A stretch of DNA of 64,000 nt, from assembly GCA_943735955.1 (NCBI GenBank), contig OX030963.1, positions 1,301,931-1,365,930 on the forward strand, read 5' to 3'. The notes below the pieces were generated by a model. The model saw only the letters and a program-made list of their open reading frames with translations. It was not told the origin of the DNA and made no database searches. A program made the translations under genes and the position numbers. The first letter of the stretch is position 1. The number at the start of each line of letters is the position of its first letter. This document shows positions 15,655 through 28,311 of this stretch, piece after piece. This DNA comes from Piscicola geometra. Taxonomy: Eukaryota > Annelida > Clitellata > Hirudinida > Piscicolidae.

Positions 15655-15781
15655 CAGTCCTTATATAAGTCGATCTTGAGTCTCCGAACTTCATTCAATC
15701 GATCTACATCGACCTCTGCTTCATTAATTTCGTGGTTTAGTTCGATTTATAACTTTGAAGAGTGACTTGGAGGAAGAAAGA
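15655..15781 (+). promoter_or_regulatory. Gene 2 core promoter and leader
   Basis: TATATAA at 15662-15668 with the shared downstream block and the ATG 120 nt beyond. Nearly identical to the gene 1 promoter. Confidence 0.75.
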
Positions 15782-18700
15782 ATGAGAGAGATGTTGACTT
15801 TGGTGCTGCTTTTGGTCGCACTCTCCGCAGGTTTGAGTGCAGTTATTTTAATTTCATCGTTTTTTTTAAATTAAATAAGACTTAAAGATACATTTTTTAA
15901 AATATAGTTTAAAATTCAAGTTTTTTTTTCAAGTTTTTTTTCAAGTTTTTTTTAATATCAAAGTTTTTTCCAATATCTAAGTTTTTTCCCAATATCTAAG
16001 TTTTTTCCAATATCTAAGTTTTTTCCAATATCTAAGTTTTTTCCAATATCTAAGTTTTTTCCAATATCTAAGTTTTTTCCAATATCTAAGTTTTTTCCAA
16101 TATCAAAATTTTTTCCAATATCTAAGTTTTTTCCAATATCTAAGTTTTTTTCAATATCTAAGTTTTTTCCAATATCTAAGTTTTTTTTAAATATCTAAGT
16201 TTTTTTTCCAATATCTAAGTTTTTTTCCAATATCTAAGTTTTTTTCCTGTATCTAAGTTTTTTCCAATATCTAAGTTTTTTTTAAATATCTAAGTTTTTT
16301 TCAAATATCTAAGTATTTTTACCAATATCTATGTTTTATTCCAATATCTATGTTTTTTCTAATATCTATGGTTTTTACCAATATCTATGTTTTTCCCAAA
16401 ATTCAAGTTTTTTTCCAATATCTATGTTTTTTTCTAATATCTATGGTTTTTACCAATATCTATGTTTTTTTCTAATATTCATGGTTTTTACCAATATCTA
16501 TGTTTTTTTCTAATATCTATGGTTTTTACCAATATCTATGTTTTTTTCTAATATTCATGGTTTTTACCAATATCTATGTATTTCCCAAAATTTAGGTTTT
16601 TTTCCAATATCTATGTTTTTTCCCAAAATTCAAGTTTATATATCAATGTTTTATATTAAACTTTTAAAGTTTTTTTAATATTTAAAAAAAAATTAATATC
16701 TTATTTTTTCTCCAATATCTAAGTTTTTTTAATATTCTAAGTTTTTTTTCGGGATCTATTTTTTCCGATATCTATTTTTTTCGATATCTATTTTTTTATA
16801 GTATCTAAGTTTTTCTCCAATATCTAAGTTTTTTCTAATATCTAAGTTTTTTTCCAATATCTAAGTTTTTTTCCAATATCTAAGTTTTTTTTCCAATATG
16901 TAAGTTTTTTTTCTCCAATATCTAAGTTTTTTTCCAATATCTAAGTTTTTTCCAATATCTAAGTTTTTTCTAATATCTAAGTTTTTTTCAAATATCTATA
17001 TTTTTTCCAATATCTAATTTTTTTCTAATATCTAAGTTTTTTACTAATATCTAAAAAAATTTTCAATATTTAAGTTTTTTTCCAATATCTAAGTTTTTTT
17101 CCAATATCTAAGTTTTTTTCCAATATCTAAAATTGTTTTACGATATCTAAGTTTTTTTCCAATATCTATGTTTTTTTTCCAATATCTAAGTTTTTTCCAA
17201 TATCCAAGTATTTTTTACAATTATCCAGGTATTTTTCCAATATCCATGTTTTTTTCCAATGTCTATGTTTTTTTCAATATCTAAGTTTTTTTCCAATATC
17301 TAAGTTTTTTAAATATCTAAGTTTTTATACCAAAATCTATGTTTTATTCAAATATCTATGTTTTTTTCTAGTATCTATGATTTTTACCAATATCTAAGTT
17401 TTTCCCAAAATTCAAGTTTTTTTCCAATATCTAAATTTTTTTGCAAAATCTACGTTTTTTCCCAAAATTCAAGTTTATATATCGAAGTTTTATATTAAAC
17501 TTTTTTGTATATTGAAAATTGTATTTTAAGTTTTTTCCTAGTTGAGTATTTATTTATTAAAATTTTTTAGTCATTCAATAGAATTAATACAACCGTTATT
17601 TTTTTCCAAAATCCAAGTTTTTTAACATGTAAGTTTTTTCAATATCTTAGTTTTTTTAATACCTAAGTTTTTTTGAAATCTAAGTTTTTTCAAGATCTTA
17701 GTTTTTTTAATATCTAAGTTTTTTTAATATCTAAGTTTTTTTAATATCTATGTTTTTTTAATATCTAAGTTTTTTTAATATCTAAGTTTTTTTAATATCT
17801 AAGTTTTTCAATATCTAAGTTTTTTAAATATATATTTTTTTTAATATCGATGTTTTTTCAATATCTAAGTTTTTTAAATATATATTTTTTTCAATATCGA
17901 TGTTTTTTTAATATCGATGTTTTGTTAATATCGATGTTTTTTTAAGCTCGATGTTTTTTTAATTTCTGTGATTTTTTAATATCTAAGTTTTTTTAATATT
18001 TTTTTAAAAATTAATATTTTAGTTTTTCTCCAATATCTAAGTTTTTTAAATATTCTAAGTTTTTTTCCGAGATCTAATTTTTGCCGATATCTATTTTTTT
18101 CGATATCTATTTTTTTCTAGTATCTAAATTTTTTTCAAATATCTAAGTTTTTTTCCAATATCTAAGTTTTTTTCCAATATCTAAGTTTTTTTCCAATATT
18201 TAAGTTTTTTTCCAAGATCTAAGTTTGTTTCCAATATCTAAGTTTTTTTCAAATATCTAAGTTTTTTCCAATATCTAAGTTTTTTCTAATATCTAAGTTT
18301 TTTTCAAATATCTATTTTTTTCCAATTTAAGTTTTTTCTAATATCTAAGTTTTTTTCTAATATCTAAGTTTTTTCCAATATCTAAGTTTTTTTCCAATTA
18401 CTATGTTTTTCATCCAATATCTAAGTTTTTTTTCCAATACCTAAGTATTTTACCAATATCTCATTTTTTTGTTCAATATCTAAGTTTTTTCCAATATCTT
18501 AGTTTTTTTCCAATATCTAAGTTTTTTTCCACTATCTAAGTTTTTTTCTAATATCTAAGTTTTTTTCCAATATCTAAGTTTGTTTCCAATATCTAAGTTT
18601 TTTTCCAATATCTAAGTTTTTTCCAATATCTAAGTTTTTTCTAATATCTAAGTTTTTTTCAAATATCTATGTTTTTTTCCAATATCTAAGTTTTTTTTAA

Positions 18701-21700
18701 TATCTAAGTTTTTTTCTAATATCTAAGTTTTTTACCAATATCTAAGTTTTTTTCCAATTACTATGTTTTTTTATCCAATATCTAAGTTTTTTTCCAATAC
18801 CTAAGTATTTTACCAATATCTCATTTTTTTGTTCAATATCTAAGTTTTTGTTCAATATCTAAGTTTTTTTCCAATATCTAAGTTTTTTCCAATATCTAAG
18901 TTTTTTTCCAATATCTAAGTTTTTTTCCAATATCTAAGTTTTTTTCCAATATTTAAATTTGTTTCACGATATCTAAGTTTTTTTCTAATATCTATGTTTT
19001 TTTTACAATATCTATGTTTTTTTTCCAATATCTAAGTTTTTTTTCAATATCCAAGTATTTTTACCTATATCCAAGTATTTTTCCAATATCCATGTTTTTT
19101 TTCAATGTCTATGTTTTTTTCCAATATCTAAGTTTTTTTCCCAATATCTATGTTTTTTTTAATATCCAAGTTTTTTTCCATTATCTATGTTTTTTTTAAT
19201 ATCCAAGTTTTTTTCCATTATCTAAGTTTTTTTCAAATATCTAAGTTTTTTCACAATATCTAAGTTTTTCCCAATATTTAAGTTTTTTTCCAATATCTAA
19301 GTTTTTTACCAATATCTAAGTTTTTTCTAATATCTAAGTTTTTTTCCAATATCTAAGTTTTTTCCAATATCTAAGTTTTTTCCAATATCTAAGTTTTTTT
19401 CTTCAATATCTAAGTTTTTTTCCGATATCTAAGTTTTTTTTCCAATATCTAAGTTTTCATCCAATACCTAAGTTTTTTTCCAATATCTAAGTTTTTTTCC
19501 AATATCCAAGTTTTTTTTACCAATATCCTAGTTTTTTACCAGTATCTAAGTTTTTTCCAATATCTATGTTTTTTTCCAATATCTAAGTTTTTTTTCAATA
19601 TCTAAGTTTTTTTCCAATATCTAAGTTTTTTTCTAATATCTAAGTGTTTTCCAATATCTAAGTTTTTTTTCCAATATCTAAGTATTTTACCAATATCTAA
19701 GTTTTTTCCAATATCTATGTTTTTTTCCAATATCTAAGTTTTTTTTCAATATCTAAGTTTTTTTCCAATATCTAAGTTTTTTTCTAATATCTAAGTGTTT
19801 TCCAATATCTAAGTTTTTTTTCCAATATCTAAGTATTTTACCAATATCTAAGTTTTTTCCAATATCTATGTTTTTTTCCAATATCCAAGTTTTTTTTACC
19901 AATATCTTAGTTTTTTACCAGTATCTAAGTTTTTTCCAATATCTATGTTTTTTTCCAATATCTAAGTTTTTTTTCAATATCTAAGTTTTTTTCCAATATC
20001 TAAGTTTTTTTCTAATATCTAAGTGTTTTCCAATATCTAAGTTTTTTTTCAATATCTAAGTTTTTTTCCAATATCTAAGTTTTTTTCTAATATCTAAGTG
20101 TTTTCCAATATCTAAGTTTTTTTTCCAATATCTAAGTATTTTTTCCCAATATTCAAATTTTTATATCAAAGTTTTATATTAAACTTTTTTGAATATTAAA
20201 TTTTTAATATAAGTTTTTTTCTATTTAAGTATTTATTATATTTAATTTTTTCAAATACAATAGAAATAATAAGACCTTTATTTCATCTTCTCTTTCAAGC
20301 TCCTTCACAGGCAAAAGTTCTCACTCCGACGGATTGTAAAATTGACACTTCCGGCTTCGTTAACCAAGAGAGATCTTTGACGTTGGAGGTGGGAAGGATG
20401 TCTATGAAACTGAATTGAACCTGATATACTAAAATTAAATGAGTTTAATAAAATAGGTTTTAATCAAAATAACTAAGTTTTGTTTAAGTAAAATTATTCA
20501 ATAGAATAATACAAGTTTTAAAAAAATATAATGAATTTAAAATCCACAATCAAATGTATTCAAAAATGATTTTGAATAATATGTTAATCAATTCTTTCAG
20601 ATAACGAAACCCCCATCAAGTGTGGTCGGAATCATGTTTAAACTTGAGAGGCAAGGGATTTTCTGGGGTAGCTTGGATGTGACTTTGCACGCTGGAAGGA
20701 AAACAATCGTTAAAATAACTCCAACTGGAGACGACACACCTTGTGAATTTGCTGGAGAAGGTGTGGAGATTGAAGCTACCGTAAGCGCTGTGGGTTCCCC
20801 TATAGGTATGTCATTAAAAACAATTAAATGGAGAAAAATTCTGACACTCTAATTCAACTAATAGTATTCATTGACAAAATTTAATGTTTTCATTTTATAT
20901 CTCAAGATATTGGTGAGGGTGAAACAGTTGAAATCTTTAAGTTTAACGGAGAGAAGAAACTAACGATGACACGTGGTGATAGGAAGCATGTGCCTATCAG
21001 CTTTGAGGTGAGTTCCTTGTTAGAATGTGAAAAAAATCATTTAGATGCACCCCTAATGAGATAATTTTATACAAATTTATTACATTAATTTCCTACATTT
21101 ATGTGTAATTCATTATGAATTATTTAATCCCTTTTTTTAAATCAACACAATTCAAACGATAATTCCACCTACGAGCAGGTTAAGAGTTTGTTTAAAAAAC
21201 AAGCAACTTTTGCTCTCAAACCTGCCCAAAAACCTATAGACCTTCCGAGTCAGAAAGAGACCTTGGTGATGGTGCCCCAAACCAGGTTTGTAGACGGTCA
21301 GACTGTTACATTAGATGTGACGATAAATGTAGGGTCCGGAGGACATGTGGTCATCACCAATGCCAAGGGAGGTGAGTAGGGGTGGAGTCGTTTGAAAGCT
21401 TAGCAGGACTTTTGAGAGTTTTGATGTTGCAATGATTTGAAGCGGAAAATATTGTTTGTGGCGTGATGGAAGTTGGGATGGGAGTTTGGAAAGGTTCGGG
21501 AGGAGTGGGAGAGTTTCCGCTTTGGGTGTTTAGGGAAAGTGAGTTTAGAGTAGAAGAAATTTGTTCTCATTGTTTCTTCGCCACGAAACTATCGAAAAAT
21601 ATTGTTTGGAAATTGATGAAAAATATGGATTAAAACTTGAAATATATTTGCTTTAGATATTAAGTAAATCAAGTTAAAGTAATCTTGGAGTAAAACACTG

Positions 21701-24700
21701 TTGAGTCCTTGTTCTATAAGTTTAAATCTATGCATTAATTAAGAATTCCCAATAAACTCTCCATCCTTTAGAAAAACCCACGATAAAAAAAAACGGTAAA
21801 AAGACCAACTTTGTTTGTTTCGACACAAGCTGTGCGTTCGAAGTTGAAAAGAAAGAAGAAAATGTTCTTCTCTATGTCGAACTAGAAGCTGGCGTGAGTA
21901 TTCTCTCGAAATATAAATGATTTTGTGTATTAATCAGTAAAAAGTTTTTTATATACATTTTTGCGATCTGTATATAAAAAATTATATTCTTTCTTCATTA
22001 AACGCTTCCACATAATGATTCTGTGATAATTGGGTGCTTTATAAACCACTCTAGGTGCCAGCTACTGAAAAACCAAAGCTGACGGTAGACTCGACGGTGA
22101 AACATGAGATTGATCTTCAAGCGGACGTACTGGAAGTCGTGAGATTGAGGAAGGATGAGTTTGGAGACGTTTTAAGCTGCTCCTTCTCTTCCCTTCTCAC
22201 TGATGTGCAACAGCCCTCTACATTCCTAATCACGAACTCAGCAACTCCAGGTTAGCTCGTCGGTTTTGTGCTTTGCAAGCAAATTGGAATATTAAATCAT
22301 TCCTTGTTGTCTCTTTGTTACAGACAAAGTGATGATAGACAGTGACGTGGCCATTTACCATGGAAAGCCTGCGACGGGAACGTATCAGTTTGGTGCAACG
22401 GGAGGAGCTAAAGAAGGGAAAAAGATAACACTAGAGGTATTTATTTATAGGGAAACAAAAAAGTAATACTTTTTTAAACATATATTTAATAAATGTCGTT
22501 CTTTGATGAAATAGTATTTTATTTAGTTTTTAACCTTTAAATTTTTCGAGTTTAATATTTATACGTTTTTCTTATTATTTGTCAAGCTCCTGAGCCCTCA
22601 ACTAGCTACTATCGAGTTCAACCTTGCGAAAGGAGACCCCAAAGCGATTCAACTGACTAAAGGAAAGCCTCCTGTAGAAGTTTTATTCGCCGGTGATGAA
22701 ATTCCCGACACTTTGCAAACACCAATTGAAGTAATAAACCAGAGAGACAATAGAGTTGAATTGAAGATCACGAGAGGAAAATTACGTTGGTATTTGAAAA
22801 TGTTGAGTAGCTTAAATTGAATCAGTTTTTAACCTAAATGAATAAAATGTATCAATCTTATTCATAAAAGTTGAATAAATCAAAAAATAATTTTAAAAAA
22901 AACATAGTTCCACAATGTTGTATTTATTTAGAAAATATATTTTTATTTTCGAAAATTAACCCTACATTTCAAATGTTGTTACAAAATTTTATCTAGAAAC
23001 AGTCCCAACAAAAGCCCCAGCCACACCACCAGCAACACCACCAGCAACACCACCAGCAACACCACCAGCAACACCACCAGCTGTCACCCCAGCAACAACC
23101 CAAGAAGCAACCCCAACAACAATGCCAGCAGCCGACTGCAGCAAATCTTGCTCGGAACCAAACACGGAGTGCAAGAAAGTGAATGGACAAGAACTTTGCG
23201 TTTGCAAGCCTGGCTTCAGTGGCGCAAAATGCGCCAAAAGTCCGTTATATAATTTTGCTATTAAATAAATTAAAATAATAACCTATTTTACTTTATTTTA
23301 GAATAATATTAATTTTTTGGATTTAATTTTTATATTTAGTTAATTCTAATACGATTTTTCATTATTTTAAAATTAATTTTTTTCCAATATCTAAGTTTTT
23401 TTCCAATATCTAAGTTTTATCCATTATCTAAGTTTTTTCCAATATCTAAGTTTTTACCAATATATAAGTTTTTTTCTTATATCTAAGTTTTTTCCAATAT
23501 CTAAGTTTTTTTCAATATCTAAGTTTTTTTCCAATATCTAAGTTTTTTTCCAATATCTAAGTTTTTTCCCTATATTTATGTTTTTTTCCAAGATCTAAGT
23601 TTTTTTTCCAATATCTAAGTTTTTTTCCAATATATAAATTTTTTCCAATATCTAAGTTTGTTCCAATATCTAAGTTTTTTTCCAATATCTATGTTTTTTT
23701 CCAATATCTAAGTTTTTTCCAATATCTAAGTTTTTTTCCAATATCTAAGTTTTTTTTCCCAAAATTCAAATTTTTATATCAAAGTTTTATATTAAACTTT
23801 TTTGTATATTGACATTTTTATTTTAGGTTTTTTCTAATCAAGTATTTGTTATATTTAAGTTTTTTTTTAAATTCAAGAGAAATAATAACACCTTTATTTC
23901 ATCTTCTTTCTCAAGCTCCTTCACAGGCAAAAGTTCTAATTCCGACGGATTGTAAAATTGACACTTTCGCCTTAGTTGACAAAGCGATAACTTTGACGTT
24001 GGAGGTGGGAAGCGATGTCTATGAAACTGAATTGAACCTGATAGACTAAAATTAAATGAGTTTAATAAAATAGGTTTTAATCAAAATAACTAAGTTTTGT
24101 TTAAGTAAAATTATTCAATAGAATAATACAAGTTTTAAAAAAATATAATGAATTTAAAATCCACAATCAAATGTATTCAAAAATGATTTTGAATAATATG
24201 TTAATCAATTCTTTCAGATAACGAAACCCCCATCAAGTGTGGTTGGAATCATGTTTAAACTTGAGAGGCAAGGGATTTTCTGGACTAGCTTGGATGTGAC
24301 TTTGCACGATGGAAGGAAAACAATCGTTAAAATAACTCCAACTGGAACCGCAACACCTTGTGAATTTGCTGGAGAAGGTGTGGAGATTGAGGCTACCGTT
24401 AGCGCTGTGGATTCCCCTATAGGTATGTCATTAAAAAAATAATTAAAAGAAGAAAAATTCAGGCATTATAACTCAACAACTAGAATTTATTGACCAAATT
24501 TAATGTTTTCATTTTATATCTCAAGATATTGGTGAGGGTGAAACAGTTGAAATCTTCAAGTTTAACGGAGAGAAGAAACTAACGATGACACGTGGTGATA
24601 GGGAGCATGTGCCTATCAGCTTTGAGGTGCGTTCCTTGTTAAAATGTGGAAATGTTCTTCAAAGGCTACCCCTAATGAGCTAATGTTTTACAAATTTATT

Positions 24701-27565
24701 ACATTAATTTCCTACATTAAAGTGTAACTCATTATGAATAATTTAACCTATTTTTTTTAATCAACACAATTCAAACGATCATTCAATCTACGAGCAGGTT
24801 AAGGGAAAAGATGATAAAGAAGCCCTTTTTATTCTCAAATCTGCCCAACCACATATAGCTCTTCCCAGTCAGAAAGAGACATTCGTGGTGGTGCCAAAAA
24901 CCAGGTTTGTAGATGGTCAGGCTGATACATTAGATGTGACGATGAATGTAGGAGCTGAAGGGCATGTGGTCATCACCAATGCCATGGGAGGTGAGAAGTG
25001 GAAGAAAAAGTTTGAAAAACAAGCGGGATTTTTCAGAGTTTCTAATATTTTATTATTTTGAAACCAACAAGTATTGTTTGGGATTTGATGGAAAGTATGG
25101 ATTAAAGTTTGAAAAAGTTTGAGAGAACTTGGGAAATTTTTGGTTTAGATAATAAGTTAATTAAATTAAAGTAATTTTAGATTGAAAAATCTGTTGTTTT
25201 CTCATTTTAAAAGTTTTATTTTATTAAATATTTGATTCCAAATAAACTCTCCATTCTTTAGAAAAACCCACGATCAAACAAAGCGATAAAGTGACCAACT
25301 TTGTTTGTTTGGCGAAAATCTGTGCGTTCAACATTGAAAAGAAAAAAGATAATGTTCTTCTCTATGTCGAACTAGCAGCTGGCGTGAGTATTCTTTCGAA
25401 ATATAAATGATTTGGTCAATTAATCGGTAAAAAGTTGCTTATATACATTTAGCGGTCTGTATAAAAGAACAGCTCTTCTCATTTTTGACTAGATTAAACG
25501 TTTCCACATAATGATTTTGTGATAATTGGGTGCTTTATAAACCACTCTAGGTGCCAGCTACTGCGAACCCAAAGCTGACGGTAGACTCGACGGTGAAACA
25601 GGAGATTGAACTTCAAGCGGACGTACTGGAAGTCGTGAGATTGAAGCAGGATGAGTTTGGAGCCGTTTTAAGCTGCTCCTTCTCTTCCCTTCTCACTGAC
25701 GTGCAACAGCCCTCTACATTCCTAATCACGAACTCAGCAACTCCAGGTTAGCTCGTCGGTTTTGTGTTTTGCAAGCAAATTGGAATATTAAATTATTCCC
25801 TGTTGTCTCTTTGTTACAGACGAAGTGATGATAAACAGCGACGTGGCCATTTACCGTGGAAAGCCTGTGACTGGAACGTATCAGTTTGGTGATCAGAGCG
25901 AAAATCAAGTAACAAAACTGAAACTCCAGGTGGTTATAAAGTTTTTCATTTTCAAAAATATTAATGTTAAAATAAAAAATTTTACTGTTCCATCGATAAA
26001 TTATGAAGTTTATTTAATAAAATAATGCTATGTTTTTTCTATTTTTGAATCGTTTAAAACTTTAAAATATTGATTTTCGAATTATTTTTCAGCTCCTGCA
26101 ACCTGATGAAGCCTCTATAGAATTCGACATAATAAACACTGAGGCACAAACAGAGGAGGACACAATAAAAAGGGTCCAAATGGATATTCTTAAAAATTCT
26201 TCTTTGTATTTCTTTAAGGACGAACTTAAAAGTACCGAGCCAACAGGCTTTAAAATAATACAAAAGAATAAATCTAGAGTTCATATGAAGATTAAACGAA
26301 CAGTTTTTGGTTGGTATTTGAAAATTTTAACTTTGTTGAACCAAACACTTGTCTTTGACCAGAAATCAAAACTAATTGAACTATTTCATTAACCTTATTA
26401 ACTAGTCCAAAATTTTTAATTAATTTCTGAAATCCCAAGATTTTGAAGAAATGTTGCCGGAACACTCAGGTTTTCTGGACAACCACAAAAATTTCTTTCT
26501 GAGAAGACCTTCGCACCAGAGAGATATTACTCTGATCCTCAAGGTTTTTAGTTGATAAAAAAAGTTCTATATCAATTTTTTTTAAATTGGTTTTAATTTA
26601 ATGTCAAAACTTTCTTTTTGATTGTTTAGATTTTATTTAGATTTAATCAGTTATTTTATCTTTTTAAACTATTCTCTTAAGTAAAATAAACTAATAGAGT
26701 AATTCAATGAAAAGTTTCTATACTGAAATTAATTTTTAATAAAGTTTTCGATACAAATTTTATTTTTAAAAAACTTATTCTACAAACACCCTTCCCAGAC
26801 CACGCCAGACTCGTCTAAACCGACGAGCACTTTGACCATTGGTGATGACATTGTCGAGGTTGGTCGGGTTCCCACGTACTACCACATTCGGCAGAAAGAC
26901 TTCACTTCATCCAAAGAACTGCTCATCAAACTGAAGGAAGGTGGTGCGAAAGTGAGGTACACAGTGATCGATGAAAATGGTGAGTTTTTTTTCAGCTTGG
27001 TGCCTTAGTTCTTCATTTATTATTTATTTGGCTACAGGAAGCATAGACAGTGATGTGGCCATTTACCGTGGAAGGCCTGGGAATGGAACGTATCGGTTTG
27101 GAATGCCAGATGGGAAAGATACTGAAATAAAGAAAGTTTTCAAACTTAAGGTATTTTCTAAAGTTGTCAAATTAAAAAATATTTTATTTAATAAAAAAAT
27201 AGAAACAAAAATTTGGTTTTTACGACAAAATATGCAATTAATTTTATATTTAATTGCAATTTTTACCTTTAACTTTTTTTAACCTTCAATATATTATTTT
27301 TTATTGTTTTTGATTATTTCAGTTTCAGCTTCTGAGCCATGGACCAGCTTCTATAGAGTTTGACATCATAAACTATGGGACTCTGAAATCCGGAGAGTTC
27401 AAAACGGTTCAACTTGGCCCGAACGAAGATTCTAAATATCAGTTATTCTTTGCTGAGGAAATTTACGATCACTTTGCAACAGACTTTAAAACTAAAAACG
27501 AGAAAGACGGTATAATTGAAATGAAAATCACGAGAATGCTATATGGTACGTATGTGACAGATTAA
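15782..27565 (+). CDS. Gene 2 (class B chimera): ten-module secreted protein with internal EGF, 1125 aa
   Basis: Exons: 15782-15830, 20300-20388, 20601-20805, 20907-21007, 21179-21371, 21772-21893, 22055-22250, 22324-22436, 22587-22785, 22997-23239, 23916-24004, 24218-24422, 24526-24626, 24798-24990, 25262-25383, 25551-25746, 25820-25929, 26093-26309, 26440-26543, 26799-26979, 27038-27150, 27329-27565 (total 3378 nt, open). Order: signal peptide, modules 1-4, Thr/Pro/Ala linker plus EGF (423-503), modules 1', 2', 3', 4', 5', then a second module-4 type (SDVAIYRGRPGNGTYRFG), ending TYVTD. The second half has no promoter or signal exon of its own, and both joining exons are phase 1, so I model one gene. 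The donor after EGF (GTCCGT) is weak. If it is unused, the first half ends at an in-frame TAA just beyond 23239 and the second half is promoterless. The GPI exon found in other copies is deleted here. Confidence 0.62.
15907..20170 (+). repeat. 19-bp satellite array filling gene 2 intron 1
   Basis: About 4.2 kb of CCAATATCTAAGTTTTTTT units with a variable T run (17-21 bp) and variants TATG, TAAGTG, ACCAATATC. Units combine into higher-order blocks: a TAAGTG variant marks repeats at 19641, 19792, 20020 and 20095. Two internal relics (about 16620-16690 and 17455-17600) match the unique sequence that normally sits between array and exon 2. Short frames such as 16331-16513 are repeat translations. 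Confidence 0.95.
22997..23239 (+). other. EGF exon of gene 2 with (TPPA)n linker
   Basis: Exon of gene 2 beginning with a Pro/Thr/Ala-rich linker of repeated CCAGCAACACCA units (PATPPATPPAT), likely O-glycosylated, then an EGF-like domain with six Cys and CVCKPGFSGAKC. Spacing is C-x3-C-x6-C-x8-C-x-C-x8-C. It is phase 1 at both ends. Genes 4 and 6 lack this exon, with satellite in its place, and class A genes have a shorter version without the long linker. Confidence 0.85.
23384..23762 (+). repeat. Satellite array replacing the GPI exon and gene boundary in gene 2
   Basis: About 20 units of the 19-bp satellite. To the left is intron-16-like sequence (TTAGTTAATTCTAATACG) that in gene 1 leads to the GPI exon. 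To the right is the flank that precedes exon 2 in all class B genes. The array therefore joins two formerly separate genes. Confidence 0.9.
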
Positions 27566-28311
27566 AAGTGGTTGAATTGAAACATTTTCCTTGATTAGAA
27601 ATGAAAATAATTAAGACAATTTAAAGGCAATTTGTGAAATGGGCAAAGTTTTTAAGCAATCCGTGGAATGCCTGATTCAATCAGACAATCTTCAGAATAA
27701 CTCGTTTCTTTCAATTTTGTATAATAGTTTTATTCAGTTAAATATTTTATTGCAAAAGGTTAGAGGTTAATAGCATTTTATTTAATAAATCTGAAAAAAT
27801 AATTTTAATGTTTAATTTTATAATTTTTGTCTACATTTTGATTGAATAAGACATTCTATCGATTGCCTAAAAATATTAGGAATTCCGTGCATTTTTCAAT
27901 TCTACACTTTGCCGGGAACATATACATAGTTATTTGTATTTTAATTAAAAATACCAAGATAGAATGTTTTGCTGATGAATTTATTGATAACAGTGTAAAT
28001 ATCACGGTGTAACAAGAAATAAAAAAAGTATTTCATAATCATTTTCAAGTAACTAAATGCATCACAATATTAATTTGTTAAACATTACCATCATTCATCC
28101 ATATATTTAGAAATACTTATTTTTCAAATCGTTTGCAACTTATTTATATGTACTTTCTCTCTTTATTTTTTTATCCTCTTGTTAATTTTGTCTAATATTT
28201 ATTAAATAAAATTTAGTTATCATTTGCACATTTTCACAATTAGTTTTCACAAAACTAGGGCGTTCACACAAACCCTCGAAATTACGAATGAAAAAGTGAA
28301 AATAATTCGAT
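27566..28311. other. Region between gene 2 end and the convergent antisense gene
   Basis: AT-rich and without an ORF. It is conserved in the units at 44598-45338 and 52918-53651, so it belongs to the duplicated segment. A TTTAATAAATC near 27780 could supply a poly(A) signal for gene 2 if it ends at TYVTD. Confidence 0.55.

Noticed and set aside
15907..20170. CRISPR-like array or coding repeat
   Set aside because: Units are contiguous 17-21 bp with no unique spacers, in a eukaryotic intron; frames such as those at 16331, 19014, 39475, 58282 and 63448 only translate the satellite.
21371..21771. Possible extra exon in intron 5 of class B genes (G-rich stretch after exon 5)
   Set aside because: The G-rich sequence is conserved between copies only as intron, differs by indels, and has no open frame bounded by fitting splice phases.
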